From positions 32,632,140-32,696,139 of the forward strand of contig NC_058342.1 of NCBI RefSeq assembly GCF_905475395.1: a stretch of DNA of 64,000 nt, given 5' to 3'. Every line of letters begins with the position of its first letter. Within the stretch, counting starts at the first letter, position 1. Made by a program: the position numbers and the translations under genes. Below are positions 44,901 through 55,446 of this stretch, piece after piece. Below the pieces are notes generated by a model. That model was not told the origin of the DNA. It made no database searches and saw only the letters and a program-made list of their open reading frames with translations. The stretch comes from Chrysoperla carnea. Lineage: Eukaryota > Arthropoda > Insecta > Neuroptera > Chrysopidae.

Positions 44901-47900
44901 CTTGTTGTTTTAAGTGAACCATTAAAGCCATTTAGTATATATTTTGATAGATGGCTAATTCCGATCCGGAATTCCGATCTGATCAAATAAATCGTTCAAC
45001 AAAGACTTATGGCGATGTATAATTTGTGTTTTCGTACCGAAACGATCTACAGCAGGACAAATTTCAACGAAAAATTTTGGTTTCTGTTGAATTATGTTAT
45101 AATATTATAACACATTTTGATTGGCGTATAATATATTTTAAGGTCAGTTTTTACGACGATATTCAAATATGTCGTTACGGGTAAAATGATCCCCTTTATA
45201 TTCCTCAAAATGATCCCTAGTTTGTGTGTAATTATAATAGGTAAAATGATTCCACATCATGTGGCGGGTCTTGAATGTCATAATTTAGATGATTTTATCA
45301 GTGATTTTTGTTTTCATACTAATTATCGATGCAATGTAAAAAATCAATTAATATTTTATGTGAACTGTTTGATAAAAAATGCAATTGGATCATTTTACCC
45401 ACCTATTCTTACAAGGTCGGTAAAACCCACCTATTCATACAAGGTCAGTAATTCTAAAAATTTGAATAAATTAAAAGAAATTGGCATGCAAATATTGCAA
45501 CACTTGTATAAAGAGACCAAAAATATCTCGAATAATTTGACTATAAATTACATTTTTTCTTAAGGGGATCATTATTGGACACCTTCCCCTATTGTTATAT
45601 TAATCGAAGAAGGGCTCTTTAATTATGTTTTTAATTAAATCGAAATAAGAATGAGAATTATTATAAGGATTTCATTTCAGGAATAACAGGTAAGTGCTCT
45701 CTCTACCTTGAAAAGGCACGTTTGTTTTATTTATAATAATTATGTGAATAAACAATAGATTTTAAGGTCACGTGCAAATATGTTATTTCCAAACGGAAAT
45801 CACTTCAAGCAAAACAATTTTATGACGCCCATTAATACACAAGCGGAACTCAAAAATTTATTAAGGGGGAAATTTAGTTGAAAAAATAATTTAATAGTCA
45901 AAATAAGGCACATTTTCGATTTTATTGTAGACTCGAATCCAACCATTTTGTGTTTAAGCTTCATTATTGGCTGCTTGGGTGCTCGGACACTCAGGAATCG
46001 GTGGAAACAAAGAAGCCAGTGGCGGATTTGAGGAAAAGAGTCCAGTGGGCAAAATCTGCTTAGGGGCCCTGAAACTATGGTCTAGAGAGAATAAACTTCG
46101 TGACCTCTTGGTGGCGCCATTTCTTTAAATAGCAGGAATATTTTAAATTTTATTAAAACTATAAGACTTTTGGAGCACCTTCGAAAGGAGGGATAATAGA
46201 TCATACTGATCATAGTACAAAAGATCTCCCAAGGCTTATTTCTATCTCAAATCTACTTTAATATAATCTAATTTATATTTTAACGCCCAAGCCTTCATGT
46301 TTTCTCAGATAACGAACGGTTTTTGCTGAAAGAGTTACTAAATTTCCCTCTAAGAACACTCCACCTTAAAAAAATAATTACTGTCCTACACGTGAATTAG
46401 CAGTTAAATCTTACATGTGTTGCCTCCCCCCTCAATAATGTGTTGTGTCTATGAGTATGGTTATATTGAAACGCACGCAAGTACGTTAAAAAACACACGC
46501 AATAATAAATGAAAAGTAATTGTTATCAGTTGTTGAGGTCAAAGACAATGCTTGAACATGTGTTTTGCTGATTGTGATAGTGAATATTTTGAGGTTGAGA
46601 CAACTTCATATGGGTTGGTATTAAAAGTTTTTTTTCGTGGGAAATATGACGTTAGTGATGGAAATCTGCTGCTCACAAGTTTTTAAAATTTATAAAATTA
46701 TAAACAAAATAAAATGACTGAAAACAATTATCTTCTAAAAATAAAAAATAAAATCATATTGCAAGCACGTGATTAATGATTGGATTATGATTTTAATAAA
46801 TAAAATGACATGAACAGCCGTTCTCCATCAGTAAGGTCATATTTTCACCTCTGCAGGTGTATTTTCTTCTGTAGAGATGCGAAAAGACTATTTCGTCCGC
46901 ATTCTCACGAAGTAGTACGAATTCGAGCGAGATACGAGAATGTAAAGTATGAAACGTTATTATAAAGTGAAATTTGCAGCCCTTATTTTCACCCACATAT
47001 TTGAGTATTATCTCTATATATATTATAAATGCGAAAGTAAGCATGTTTGTTTGTTTGTTTGTTTGTTACGCTTTCATGCTTAAACTAGCGAATGGTTTTT
47101 AATGAAACTGTACAGCATTATAGCTCATACTTCGGAATAACACATGAGATACAATTTATAAAGATATATTATCAATCTTTATCAATCTTTACTTTTGAAC
47201 CCAGCGCAGCGGGTGGGTATCACTCTAGTATTTCATATAATTTTATCAAAAAAATTTTGCAAGCCATTTCAATTAAAATGAAATTTTTATTCAAAATTTA
47301 TTGATTACATCCATAAAGTTCGTCATGCATAACAGAATTATTTCAAACAAAAAGAAAAGAAACAAACAAACAAGGTGACGGAATTCGAACAAACATATTT
47401 TATGCATTTATAAGAGAAATTTTGATCAATTTTTACTCTGCAACTTTCATTTTTTTGTATTCAGTTTATGTGAAATAAATTGTAGACACAAAAATAAAAA
47501 TTATTAAAATAAAAACGCGTGGTTTGAAAAAGCGGTCGTATTCTCTATGAATTTAGCACTCCCATATACATGATCTATGTCTTTCTTTATTACTACAGAA
47601 AAAATTTATAATGGGCGCTAAATTTATAGAGAACCGACCCTAACATAGTATCAGGGTTAGGTTAGGTTAGGTTAGGTTAGGTTAAAGTGGCTGTCCTGGG
47701 GTGAGATACACTTACACCATAGGGTTTGTTGTGATATCGAAAAGGGTTGGCCCAACCCCGGCCCCTACTCCATGAACTATTTGAAGATCTTTAAGAACTA
47801 TAAGAGGCTGGCTCAAGTAGTTCCACCCCCTCATGGCAAGAGCTGAGCAGTGGCAGAGAAGAAGAGACATTATCTCCTCCTCCTCCCCACTGTGACAGCT

Positions 47901-50900
47901 CCTGCAGTAGTCATGATACACTGTCAGGCCCAGGCGTTCAGCATGCCTGTCGCCCAACCAATTTGCCTTTTTTTAGAAATAGCAAAATATTCTTTCAAGT
48001 TGCCCCCCCCCCTTGGCCTATTGTCGGGCGACCGACGCCCCTGCGAACTAACCTTTAATAGTAAACTTGCATGATTTTATATGTAAATTAAATGTTATAG
48101 AGAACATCCTGTATTTGTGTAATATAGTTACTGATAATAAAAGAGTTTACATGAGATAAGGTTTAGACTTTAGGAACAGAACAGAACACAATACATAGTT
48201 TATGTGTTAATAACACTTAAACTTACCGTGGCTGCATAATCTGTTTAGCTTCATTAAACTGATTATTAAAAAAATATTGTATCGCAGTTTGAGCTTCAAT
48301 AATTGCTTCTGTTAAGTTAATTTCTTCAGGAATGCTGAAAAATATAAATAAAATAAAAATATAAATATAAATATGTTATGTAAATAAAGGGGACGGGTTG
48401 TGTTGTATTTTTATATAATGCGGAAAATTTTTATATTATTCATCTTATTAAATTATCCATACGTAAGAAATAAATATTAGACCAGGTAAAATCCGTCATT
48501 GAGCATGCATAATTTTCGCATCGAAAATTTTTGCACGATCCCGTTTAAAAAAAATGCTAATGAACGTAAAAATGCATGTTGTCGGTGGGTAACCCGGTAG
48601 GATATTTTGAAACAAATAAATAATATTGATTGAATCACTTGGGAAAAAATTTCATCATATAATTGGGAACAAAATTACCAAAAAATGTAATAATGTTCGA
48701 TTTACATCTAGGCATATAAATATCACGAGTATGACAGAATACATGCGTTAAGCAATGTATCTAAGTGAGGTATTATATACATGTGTTAAAGCTTCGATAT
48801 GCGTTGAGATAGTTGTAAGACGCTTGGAGTGTGGGACTGTGGGAGTTTCTTAGTTGAATAGATGAACTACAACATATAAGCCACGATACAAGTCACTTTT
48901 GCACTTTCATATAACATCTATAATACCTCTTACTTAGATTCATTGCTTAACACATTTACTCTGTCATACTCGTGATATTTATATGCCTAGATGTAAATCG
49001 AACATTCTGTATATAAAATTTTTATATATCGTGTATTTTGTATCGTGTATGGGTCCCTTTAGCTAATTCGTGATTGATATTGAAAAATAAAAATAAATAT
49101 TGTTTAATTGACACTTGACAGTGACAGTGACAAGATAGTGACACTGAAGTATTAAAAAGTTTATCGTATTTTTTTTTCAAATTTAATTAAACATTGGATT
49201 ATTAATTATAATTGTTATAAAAACAATTAAAAATTATTAAATAATTTTAAACTTGTTAATCAATAATCAATCAGCTGGATTATATGTAGTAGCATAGATT
49301 ATCATATTTACATTTTATAATTGTATTGGTCTGTCCTAACATTGCCTTAAAATTTTAAATTAAATCAAACATTGATAATTAATCTAATCTATATTCAAGT
49401 GCAATCAATATTATTCTCTAATCGGGAAATGCGTTTAGATAATGTGTATGTAATTATTAGTCTATTTTTATACCATGTACAGTCAAACCTGGATAAGAGT
49501 TCAAGGGAGCACAATCTCATTCTCACTTGTCACTAACTCGAGTTTCTCGCTAATGCAGGTACATGGGTAGCGTTCCTCTGTTATAGAGGTACGCAGCAAT
49601 AGCAAGTCACAGCAAGTACGAATGTAGTAAATATGTCTCCTAAATAATATAAATAAATAAAGCTCGACTGTCGCTTATAGAGGTATAGATAAGTAGCAGT
49701 CTCACTTACGGAGGTCCATGAGGGAAAAACGACTCTCTCTTACAGAGGTTTCTGTTTCTCGCTAATAGAGGTTTTGGGAGCTTAAAATGACGGGTCCTGG
49801 CTATTACTCTCACTTATAGAGTTTATTTTACTTATCCAGTTTTCACTTACACAGGTTTGACTGTATATATGTAATATATATCAAGTTATTACTAAGTTTA
49901 GTCTCAAGTTTCCAACACGAGCTTAGAAATATTGATGCTACGAGCAAAAATTTGCTCTGTTCATGAAATAATCTAATAAGTCCTGTCCTGTGTGTCTATC
50001 CGTCTGTCATCACGGTAACTTAAAAACGAAAAGTGAAATCAAGTTGAAATTTTTATAGCGTACTCAGGACGTAAAAAGTGGGGTCGAATTCGTAAATGAG
50101 CAGTATAAGTCAATTGGCCCTTGAAAGTAAATCGTTAGAGATAGAACAAAAGTTTAAATATAAAAAATGTTCCTTATAAAAATGTGCCCTTGATTTCGGC
50201 ATTTTTTTCTAGACATTCCGTATCCAACGAGCTATTGCACATATTTTATGGAGGGTAGAGATAAGCAGAACTATCTTAAGAAGGGGTTAAAGTAAAAACA
50301 GCAAATAACAATTACAAAATTGACCAGAATGGTTCTTGTTCAGTTGTTCTCAAACAACTTTTTTAGATCTTTATCTTACTCTTATTACTTTGAGCACTGC
50401 TTTTAAAACTTACACTTTTGCTACAGCAGCGCCACCCTTATTTGCTGCTTTTCGATGGACACTTTTTATATACAGAGATGGTTCTCCTTATCTCTACCCT
50501 CCATAACATATTTTTAAGAGAAGTATCTCTATTTTTCATCATAACTGATTTCATTATGAACACTTTCAAATATTTATTTCCTACAATAAAAGTAAGAAAA
50601 AACATTTTTTTTTTTGTTGTATTATCACACAAATAATAATAATTATTACAATATTGTTTTGTTTAAAAATATTAAATGAAATTTCTAATTAAAGTTCTCT
50701 CCCATCTCCATCTTCATTTTACTTTCTTTTCTATTCTCTGTGTGTTTGTTTAAAAATACAGCAAAAATTGAAAAATTGCCGTTGGCAATTCAAATTGAAA
50801 GTAAAAATTTTGTTTAAAATATGTTATTTATCTAATATTTTAATGTCATTAAACTTAACCCAAAACAATCGAACAAAAAATTTTAATGCAATTTTTTTTT

Positions 50901-53900
50901 AAAAACAAAATCATGTGAAATTTTTGCCACATTTTATAACGGATGGATATCAGAATATATGGAAAATGATTTAGGAAGTGATGAGCTACACTTTCTCAAA
51001 CAAATTTTAAAATAGCTAAAACTTCCGTAAACAGTTTACGAGATGTTTGAAAAAAAAACCTATATTTTCACAGCCATTGACCATGGAGGTTATAAAGAAG
51101 GAGAACGATCGCTACGTGCTAAAGCATTAGCGCACCTGTCCCTGAAAATTTGTAGAATTTATAGTTCAATTTTCAGCCATCAGCCGCGCTGAGACAACTT
51201 AGCGATCCCAGCGCCTCACTTATTTTGTCCATATTTTGGGGACAATATTTTCTATAGCGATCGTTCTCCTTCTTTAAAACCTTCATGGCCTTTGAACTTG
51301 AATAATTTTTTTTGCGCACATGATTTTGCAATGGACTTTTCATAGGTTATTTTTTGCGAATAAAGATAATCCTGCTGAAAAGTTTTCACTTGGATTTTTT
51401 TACGCAGATTGGATGTTTTTTTGTCTTATTTCTCTGGGTTAATCAAGGGCACTATACTCGTAATATCTTGATCAGAAAAAATATAAAAGTAATTGTAACA
51501 TACTTTGCTATTTATACTTGAAATATACACATTTTAGTGGGAATTACACCTACACCGTCTGTTTTCTTGGATAAGCGCTCTACCCACTATTGCACTGCAT
51601 TAACTTTGTTTAACTATTTAAATATTTAATCCGTCAGCACTCGTGTTATGAGTATTTTGCTCACGCTCGATTTAAAACATAAATAATCTTATTTTTACAA
51701 TCAATATTTTTACAATTTTCTGTAATCAAAACTTGTTAGTCAAATTTGATCCACTTTCCGGTTTCCGATTGAGCTGAAATTTTCCATGCATATTTAATTT
51801 GGATGACAATACATGATTTTCGTAGCGTGGCGTCCTGATTTTCCCATCGCTTCCACCATATTTGATATATATATATATACATTTTTTTAGTCCTAAATTA
51901 AAAATTTTAATAAAAAATACTTTTTAAGGGACAACTCATACCCGAATATTTGTAAAAGCTTGAGGCGCTTAATATCAAGAATGAATCGAAAAATAATTTG
52001 GCATGTGGAGTAAATAGGGCGTTCTGATTCATTCTTGATATTAAGCGCCTCAAGCTTTTACCAAAAGTCGGATATGAGTGACTTATAGATAAAATTATTT
52101 TCTACTTTTTAGTACAATAAAAGCTTGTCCCTTAAAAAGTATTTTTAATTAAAATTTTTTTAAGTTTTACAAATTGGAGACTAAACTTTCATAAATACAT
52201 GGTATAAAAATTATTTGAAACGTATGAGTTGGCAATTAATATCAAAAATTCAAAATTTTATTTGTGCAATATCTTAATGCCCGATCAACCTTAACATTCA
52301 TGATTTGAAAGGGGGTTTTACTGTTTCATAAATTAAATACGCGATTTTTTTTTCTCTGACATTAAACCAGTCCATAAGAATTTATTCTCTGGTTCTATTT
52401 TGCATTTAACACTTAATTGTTGTGCGTGGAAAACCTTGGTATATTAAAATAGTGAAAGTTACATGCTCGTGTAGGAAAATGCATGAGAAAATTACATAAG
52501 ACAACTTACTCATTTGGAATGTCGCATGCGTCTTCAAACTGAAAAAAAAATAAACAAGCAAATTTAATAAAAATTATATTTTTAAATTTTATTAAAATTA
52601 ATGTACCCATGATACCCCTTACCCTTTTAACCTACATGAAATATTTGATAGTATTTCTAAGGTATCTAAATACAATAATTCTTAAAAGTAGTTCGAACTT
52701 CAATAAGTTTGCTTGTAATATTTTTTAGCAGAAAAACCTCTGAATGTTTTCGTTGAGCTAGGATAAATATGTGTATTATAATAAGTATAAAGTAGTCCTC
52801 ATCAGCATGAATTTATTAGCAGGTAATTTTTATAAACAAATATGAACAAAATGGTCAAAAATCGGGGAAATCGGAAAGGGAATATGATTGAGAATTATTA
52901 TGGAAATCTAAGTATTGGAAATTTTGAAAACTATCTAAACTATTAAAATACCAATTAATTCAAAATTTTTTGTTTTCTCTTTTTGGGTTATTTCACAACT
53001 TGGATTATTTGACTTTCTATCAGTTCTCAAGATATATAAACATTAGGGAATCAAATTTCGGGAAATATTGTAAAAAATATTTGACTAATCGACAAATCAA
53101 CACCATTTTTAATTTTTCGGGTCAAATTTTTGTTTCTAATTTTGATAAAAATCAGTTTATTGAGTAAATTTGACCCACAAAATACAAAAATCTGGTTCAT
53201 TTAACGATTAGCTACATAGTTTTCGAAATATCGCCAGAAATCAATACGGGATATTGTTTTTCTCAGAAACTACTCGCCCGATCGTCAAATGCATAGGATT
53301 TTTGAATTTGTTGGGTCAAAATAATCTTATAAACTGAGTTCCATCAAATCCTGTATCAAAAAATATTTTTTCTATGCCTTAAAAAAATTCCAAAAAATCG
53401 AAAAAAATTTTTTGTTTTTAATTTTGATAAAGCTCAGTTTATTGAGTAAATTTACCCAACAAAATAAATATTGGGGTTTATTTTACGATTGGACGATCAA
53501 TTTTTGAGATATCGACCAAAATCGATTCAGCCATTGCGATATCTCTGGAATTTTACATCCAATCTTCAAATGAAAACGATTTTTGTTTTGGGTCAAAATT
53601 ACCATTTAAACGGATTTTGATTCAAATTGGAAACAAAAATTGATTCTAGATTTTTTAAAATTTAGAAAATAAAAACACCTAGACACAAAATATTGAATTT
53701 TTTTATGTAAAACAATTGAATTCAAGTGAAATCGAAGAAATATTTTCGAATTTAGCGCCATAATCATCAAATAATTTTCAATTGTTATATTTTTCAAAAT
53801 CACATCGTGGTTTTCAAATTATTCTTCTCGAAGGAAAAATTATATTCCATCTTCTCTTCCCGATCTAAAAAAGCACAAAAAAGTCAATGACTTTTTGAAC

Positions 53901-54103
53901 TTCCCGGCATTTTATCAATAATGTAAATAAAAGATGTTATTTATAGATTGATTTGAGTCATTCTGTAAATATAATTTATAACAACGGATTTATTCAAACG
54001 TATGGAATTGAGAAAAATACAAAATTTGGAAGAAAAATAAATCGAAAATACATACATCATCATTTTCGAAATCAGAATTATCCAATTCCTCAACGGTTGT
54101 CAT
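38932..54103 (-). CDS. TTC39: Tetratricopeptide repeat protein 39 (TTC39 family)
   Basis: Eight coding exons on the minus strand, 54056-54103, 52510-52538, 48227-48334, 42193-42534, 41945-42110, 41189-41679, 39411-39875 and 38932-39031, join in phase to 582 aa. Human TTC39C has 583, TTC39B 682. The family shares an IML2/TPR-like helical fold; TTC39B is linked to LXR turnover and lipid handling in mammals, and the insect role is unknown. Signatures are EAIIEAQTAIQYFFNNQFNE, GVCMGIGAFNLMISMLPSRI, IIKLLEIIGFSGDK, GYRMTNGIRQ, GDLQMCEEILKEQL, then VPKYKQRIAGKSLPMEKFAV, ADNRALLLLLKGACLRQM and the closing YSLESRLHFRIHTAC. The paralogue (A, B or C) is not settled. Introns total over 13 kb and are packed with repeats, including a 316-bp satellite and a LINE end. 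Confidence 0.92.
39080..39400. repeat. Repeat A piece and transposon terminal fragment, TTC39 intron 7
   Basis: From 39080 to 39280 the sequence is a diverged half-unit of the 306-bp palindromic repeat. From 39281 to 39400 it matches 1732-1850 (GTTCTGTTATTGATAGCAG, GATCTAAGGCCTG), the presumed end of the element bearing the Tc1/mariner-type scrap. Confidence 0.5.
39925..41160. repeat. 316-bp satellite array in TTC39 intron 6
   Basis: The landmark GATAACATAGGCAA or GATAACACAGGCAA occurs at 39928, 40244, 40561 and 40877, a period of 316-317 bp, giving just under four units. Each unit includes GATCCGATCTGAATGGA, GAAACCCACTAATTATGGGT, ATTTGACCACAAATTTGAAA and TTTTGATGACGTCA. The array fills nearly the whole intron between the exons at 41189 and 39875. 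A lone diverged monomer is at 35785-35880. Confidence 0.88.
42535..44639. other. TTC39 intron 3, left part
   Basis: Noncoding. It holds a repeat A fragment at 42600-42780 and a piece of the 20341-type element at 44195-44365 (TGTACGAGCAGGGTACATTT, CGAAATATCGAAAGCTG). A stretch at 43290-43510 is open on the minus strand but has no family resemblance. Confidence 0.45.
44640..44860. repeat. Palindromic repeat A, single diverged unit
   Basis: It carries TTTTTGGGTCAATATTATGT and, in opposite sense, TTTGGTCCAGAAAATACAAA and the usual ATCGT words, as in the array at 7315-8130. Confidence 0.55.
45110..45420 (+). repeat. Dispersed repeat with AAAATGATCCC motif
   Basis: AAGGTCAGTTTTTACGACGA, TATTCAAATATGTCGTTACG and GGTAAAATGATCCCCTTTAT recur in reverse orientation at 57997-58135. 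The 125-codon open frame across 45186-45563 reads through this repeat and resembles no protein. Confidence 0.6.
45421..47009. other. TTC39 intron 3, middle, with solo hAT-like end
   Basis: Mostly AT-rich noncoding DNA. At 46018 it has CCAGTGGCGGATTTGAGG and then GGGGCCCTGAAACTATGG, which matches the end of a hAT-type element; I cannot find the partner end. No host exon is visible. Confidence 0.45.
47010..47225 (-). repeat. Dispersed retroposon 3' end, reverse copy
   Basis: It reads TATATTATAAATGCGAAAGT, then GTTTGTTTGTTTGTTTG, TTAAACTAGCGAATGG and TATAGCTCATACTTCGG, ending CCAGCGCAGCGGGTGGGTAT. The reverse complement follows the order of the copy at 3400-3682. Confidence 0.65.
47650..47957 (-). 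mobile_element. Second LINE family, 3' end with TAACC-repeat tail
   Basis: A minus-strand frame at 47712-47957 reads GDRHAERLGLTVYHDYCRSC, then LLLCHCSALAMRGWNYLSQP. This is the Cys-rich tail that follows the RNase H domain in insect non-LTR retrotransposons. After a short 3' UTR the element ends in six exact TAACC units (plus-strand GGTTA at 47655-47684). The sequence and tail differ from the four-copy LINE family. It lies in TTC39 intron 3, in the same orientation as the gene. Confidence 0.75.
47655..47684. repeat. Six tandem GGTTA units (insect telomere-type pentamer)
   Basis: The plus strand reads GGTTA six times without change, which is the (TTAGG)n telomere repeat of many insects. It directly abuts the 3' end of the LINE remnant, so it is probably the element's tail or its insertion target and not an independent telomere relic. 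Confidence 0.8.
48692..49006. mobile_element. Long-TIR foldback element in TTC39 intron 2
   Basis: The first 86 bp (AATGTTCGATTTACATCTAG, GCATATAAATATCACGAGTA, TGACAGAATACATGCG, TTAAGCAATGTATCTAAG) recur inverted at the right end with few changes. About 140 bp of unrelated sequence lie between. High arm identity suggests a fairly recent copy. No open frame and no clear target duplication. Confidence 0.85.
49480..49863. mobile_element. TA-flanked inverted-repeat element (pogo/Tc1-like MITE)
   Basis: It begins CAGTCAAACCTGGATAAGAG and ends with CTTATCCAG ... CACAGGTTTGACTG, flanked by TA on both sides, as expected for the Tc1/mariner/pogo superfamily. The interior contains repeated CTTATAGAGGT-like words in both orientations. 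384 bp, no transposase. Related half-ends occur at 16304 and 21937. Confidence 0.75.
49868..50165 (-). repeat. Dispersed repeat family B, reverse copy
   Basis: The reverse complement shows ACCATTTACTTTC-like and TTCGTTTTTAAGTTACCGTG words and the TATATTACATATATAC-type end of family B, as at 14200-14582. It directly abuts the TA-flanked element. Confidence 0.6.
50247..50505 (+). mobile_element. Inverted-repeat element with perfect 8-bp target duplication
   Basis: The element starts TATGGAGGGTAGAGATAAGC and ends CTTATCTCTACCCTCCATA, about 28 bp of inverted ends. It is flanked by ACATATTT at 50239-50246 and again at 50506-50513. An 8-bp duplication points to the hAT or P superfamily. A diverged, inverted copy is at 16853-17090. 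259 bp, no frame. Confidence 0.88.
50514..51080. other. TTC39 intron 2, noncoding
   Basis: AT-rich sequence without open frames of interest and without repeats that I recognise. Confidence 0.4.
51081..51288. mobile_element. Foldback element, GGAGAACGATCGCTA family, copy 1
   Basis: The left end CCATGGAGGTTATAAAGAAG continues GAGAACGATCGCTA. The right end TAGCGATCGTTCTCCTTC continues TTTAAAACCTTCATGG. The interior includes GCCTGTCCCTGAAAATTTG-like sequence and AGCGATCCCAGCGCCTCACT. The second copy, at 54754-55079, is 118 bp longer. Confidence 0.82.
51535..51602 (-). repeat. tRNA-like SINE head
   Basis: The minus strand reads AGTGGGTAGAGCGCTTATCC, then GTGTAGGTGTAATTCCCACT, which corresponds to the A-box region and B-box region of tRNA-derived SINEs (AGTGGGTAGAGCGCNT, then GGTTCAAATCCCAC). 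The stems are incomplete, so it is not a functional tRNA. It lies in TTC39 intron 2. Confidence 0.5.
51895..52155. mobile_element. Foldback element inserted in family B repeat
   Basis: The words AAAAGCTTGAGGCGCTTAAT and ATCAAGAATGAATC near 51955-51990 recur inverted at 52030-52065. An outer pair, AAAATACTTTTTAAGGGACA near 51915 and TGTCCCTTAAAAAGTATTTT near 52125, forms a second nested arm. The right flank (TTTTACAAATTGGAGACTAA, then ACATGGTATAAAAA) is the end of family B, so the element seems to have split a B copy. Confidence 0.7.
52970..53640. repeat. Palindromic repeat A, two diverged units
   Basis: TTTTTCTCAGAAACTACTCG, GATTTTTGAATTTGTTGGGT and two AATTTTGATAAAG/AATCAG landmarks near 53145 and 53425 give roughly two units at the same spacing as at 7315-8130. 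It is in TTC39 intron 1. Confidence 0.65.
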
Positions 54104-54753
54104 TTTTTATTTAAATCACAATCACACTATTTTAAAAATATGGGTCTTTTTTTGATTTATTTAGGGAATAATACACGCACTGGCATAAACACACTGCAAA
54201 TTTTGTACCGTTAACTGTTTTAAGTTTGTTTTTGAAATCAGCACTACTAAATCGAAATGTAAATATTATTTTAGAGATAAAATTTATCCAACAATAGATA
54301 AGTGGGTGCTCCGTGCTGTTGCGAATGAAATGTCACTGTCAGACTAATATCATTTGTGATGTGATATAAAAGCAAAGAGTATACGCAGTCGTAGTCGTTG
54401 CTCGCCTCGCTAGTCGCATGTATATTTATTTGTTTTTATTTAGATATGTAGTGTGTTTATTATTTTCTTGTGCAGATTTTAGAACAACCTTCGCGAGCGC
54501 GCTCGTTGCAAGTCAACCTCCAAACACTCAAATTCAATCTTACTTGACATCGATTTTAAAATATACTAAAATATCTAAGTTTACTATACCACCATGTATA
54601 TGTTTTCATTGTTAAGTGTGCAACAATACGATATACAATGTCATTAGGGATTCAGGTGCATTCCACTTACACTTTCACTCAGCCCTCAAAAAAGGTGATG
54701 GGCACAGCCATCCGAAAATCGCCAAATGCAAGTCGGAATCTGAACTCGCCCAT
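54104..54753. promoter_or_regulatory. TTC39 upstream region
   Basis: It lies directly upstream of the TTC39 start codon at 54103, so the promoter should be here. No core element stands out. A direct-repeat block at 54702-54750 belongs to the composite element that follows. Confidence 0.35.
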
Positions 54754-55079
54754 CATGAAGGTTATAAAGAAGGAGAACGATCGCTACGTGTTAAAGCATT
54801 AGCACGCCTGTCCCTGAAAATTTGTAGAATTTATAGTTCATTTTTCAGCCACCAGCCGCGCTGTCATCATTAAGTAGTATCTGCGAAGTTGGCTGTTTAT
54901 GAGTACAAGTAGATGAAGTTAGTTGCATAATGTACAAATTGATATATCATTTCAAATTAGCGCACAACAGCCCGCTTTTATTGATACAACTTAGCGATCG
55001 CAGCGCCTCACTTATTTTATCCATGTTTCGGGGACAATATTTTCTATAGCGATCGTTCTCCTTCTTTATAACCTTCATG
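54754..55079. mobile_element. Foldback element, GGAGAACGATCGCTA family, copy 2, inside direct repeats
   Basis: Ends CATGAAGGTTATAAAGAAGG and its reverse complement GAGAACGATCG/CGATCGTTCTC match copy 1. About 118 bp in the middle, around AGTATCTGCGAAGTTGGCTG, are missing from copy 1. Outside the ends, blocks of about 49 bp are directly repeated: 54702-54750 and 55086-55134 (GCACAGCCA, AATCGCCAAATGCAAGTCGG). This is too long for a target duplication. Confidence 0.8.
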
Positions 55080-55254
55080 GACACGGCACAGCCACCCAAA
55101 AATCGTCAAATGCAAGTCGGAGTATGAACTCGTCTACGATCGATAAAGTGCATTCCTACAAAGAGGATGTTTATAAAATATATGACGCCCTGGCCAACAT
55201 TTTGTACAGTTTATTTATATGTCCACGTGGGCAAAGCCGTGGGGGCGAACACTA

Positions 55255-55446
55255 GTAATTTAATAAACTTGTAAAATGTAAGTTTGTTCGCTTACAAAAA
55301 TTACTAAAGTAAATTTGCGTTTGTTTGCACATCACAGTGTCGTCACATTGGTTCAGACTCTAAACTACTGAACCAATTTTGATGAAATTTTTACAACTTC
55401 AAATTAAATTACATTTTACAATAAATAATTTTATTTAGGTGCTTAC
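55255..55446 (-). repeat. Dispersed retroposon-like fragment, weak
   Basis: AAGTTTGTTCGCTTAC, then CTAAACTACTGAACCAATTT and TGATGAAATTT recall reverse copies of the 3400-type repeat family. Low similarity, so tentative. Confidence 0.35.

Noticed and set aside
45186-45563. 125-codon frame as a hypothetical gene
   Set aside because: It runs through a dispersed repeat that also occurs at 57997-58135, and the protein resembles nothing.
47655-47684. Interstitial telomere marking a chromosome fusion
   Set aside because: Only six units, directly joined to a LINE 3' end, so retroposition explains it better.
54616-54873. 85-codon frame as a gene upstream of TTC39
   Set aside because: It is formed by the direct repeat and the left arm of the foldback element at 54754-55079.
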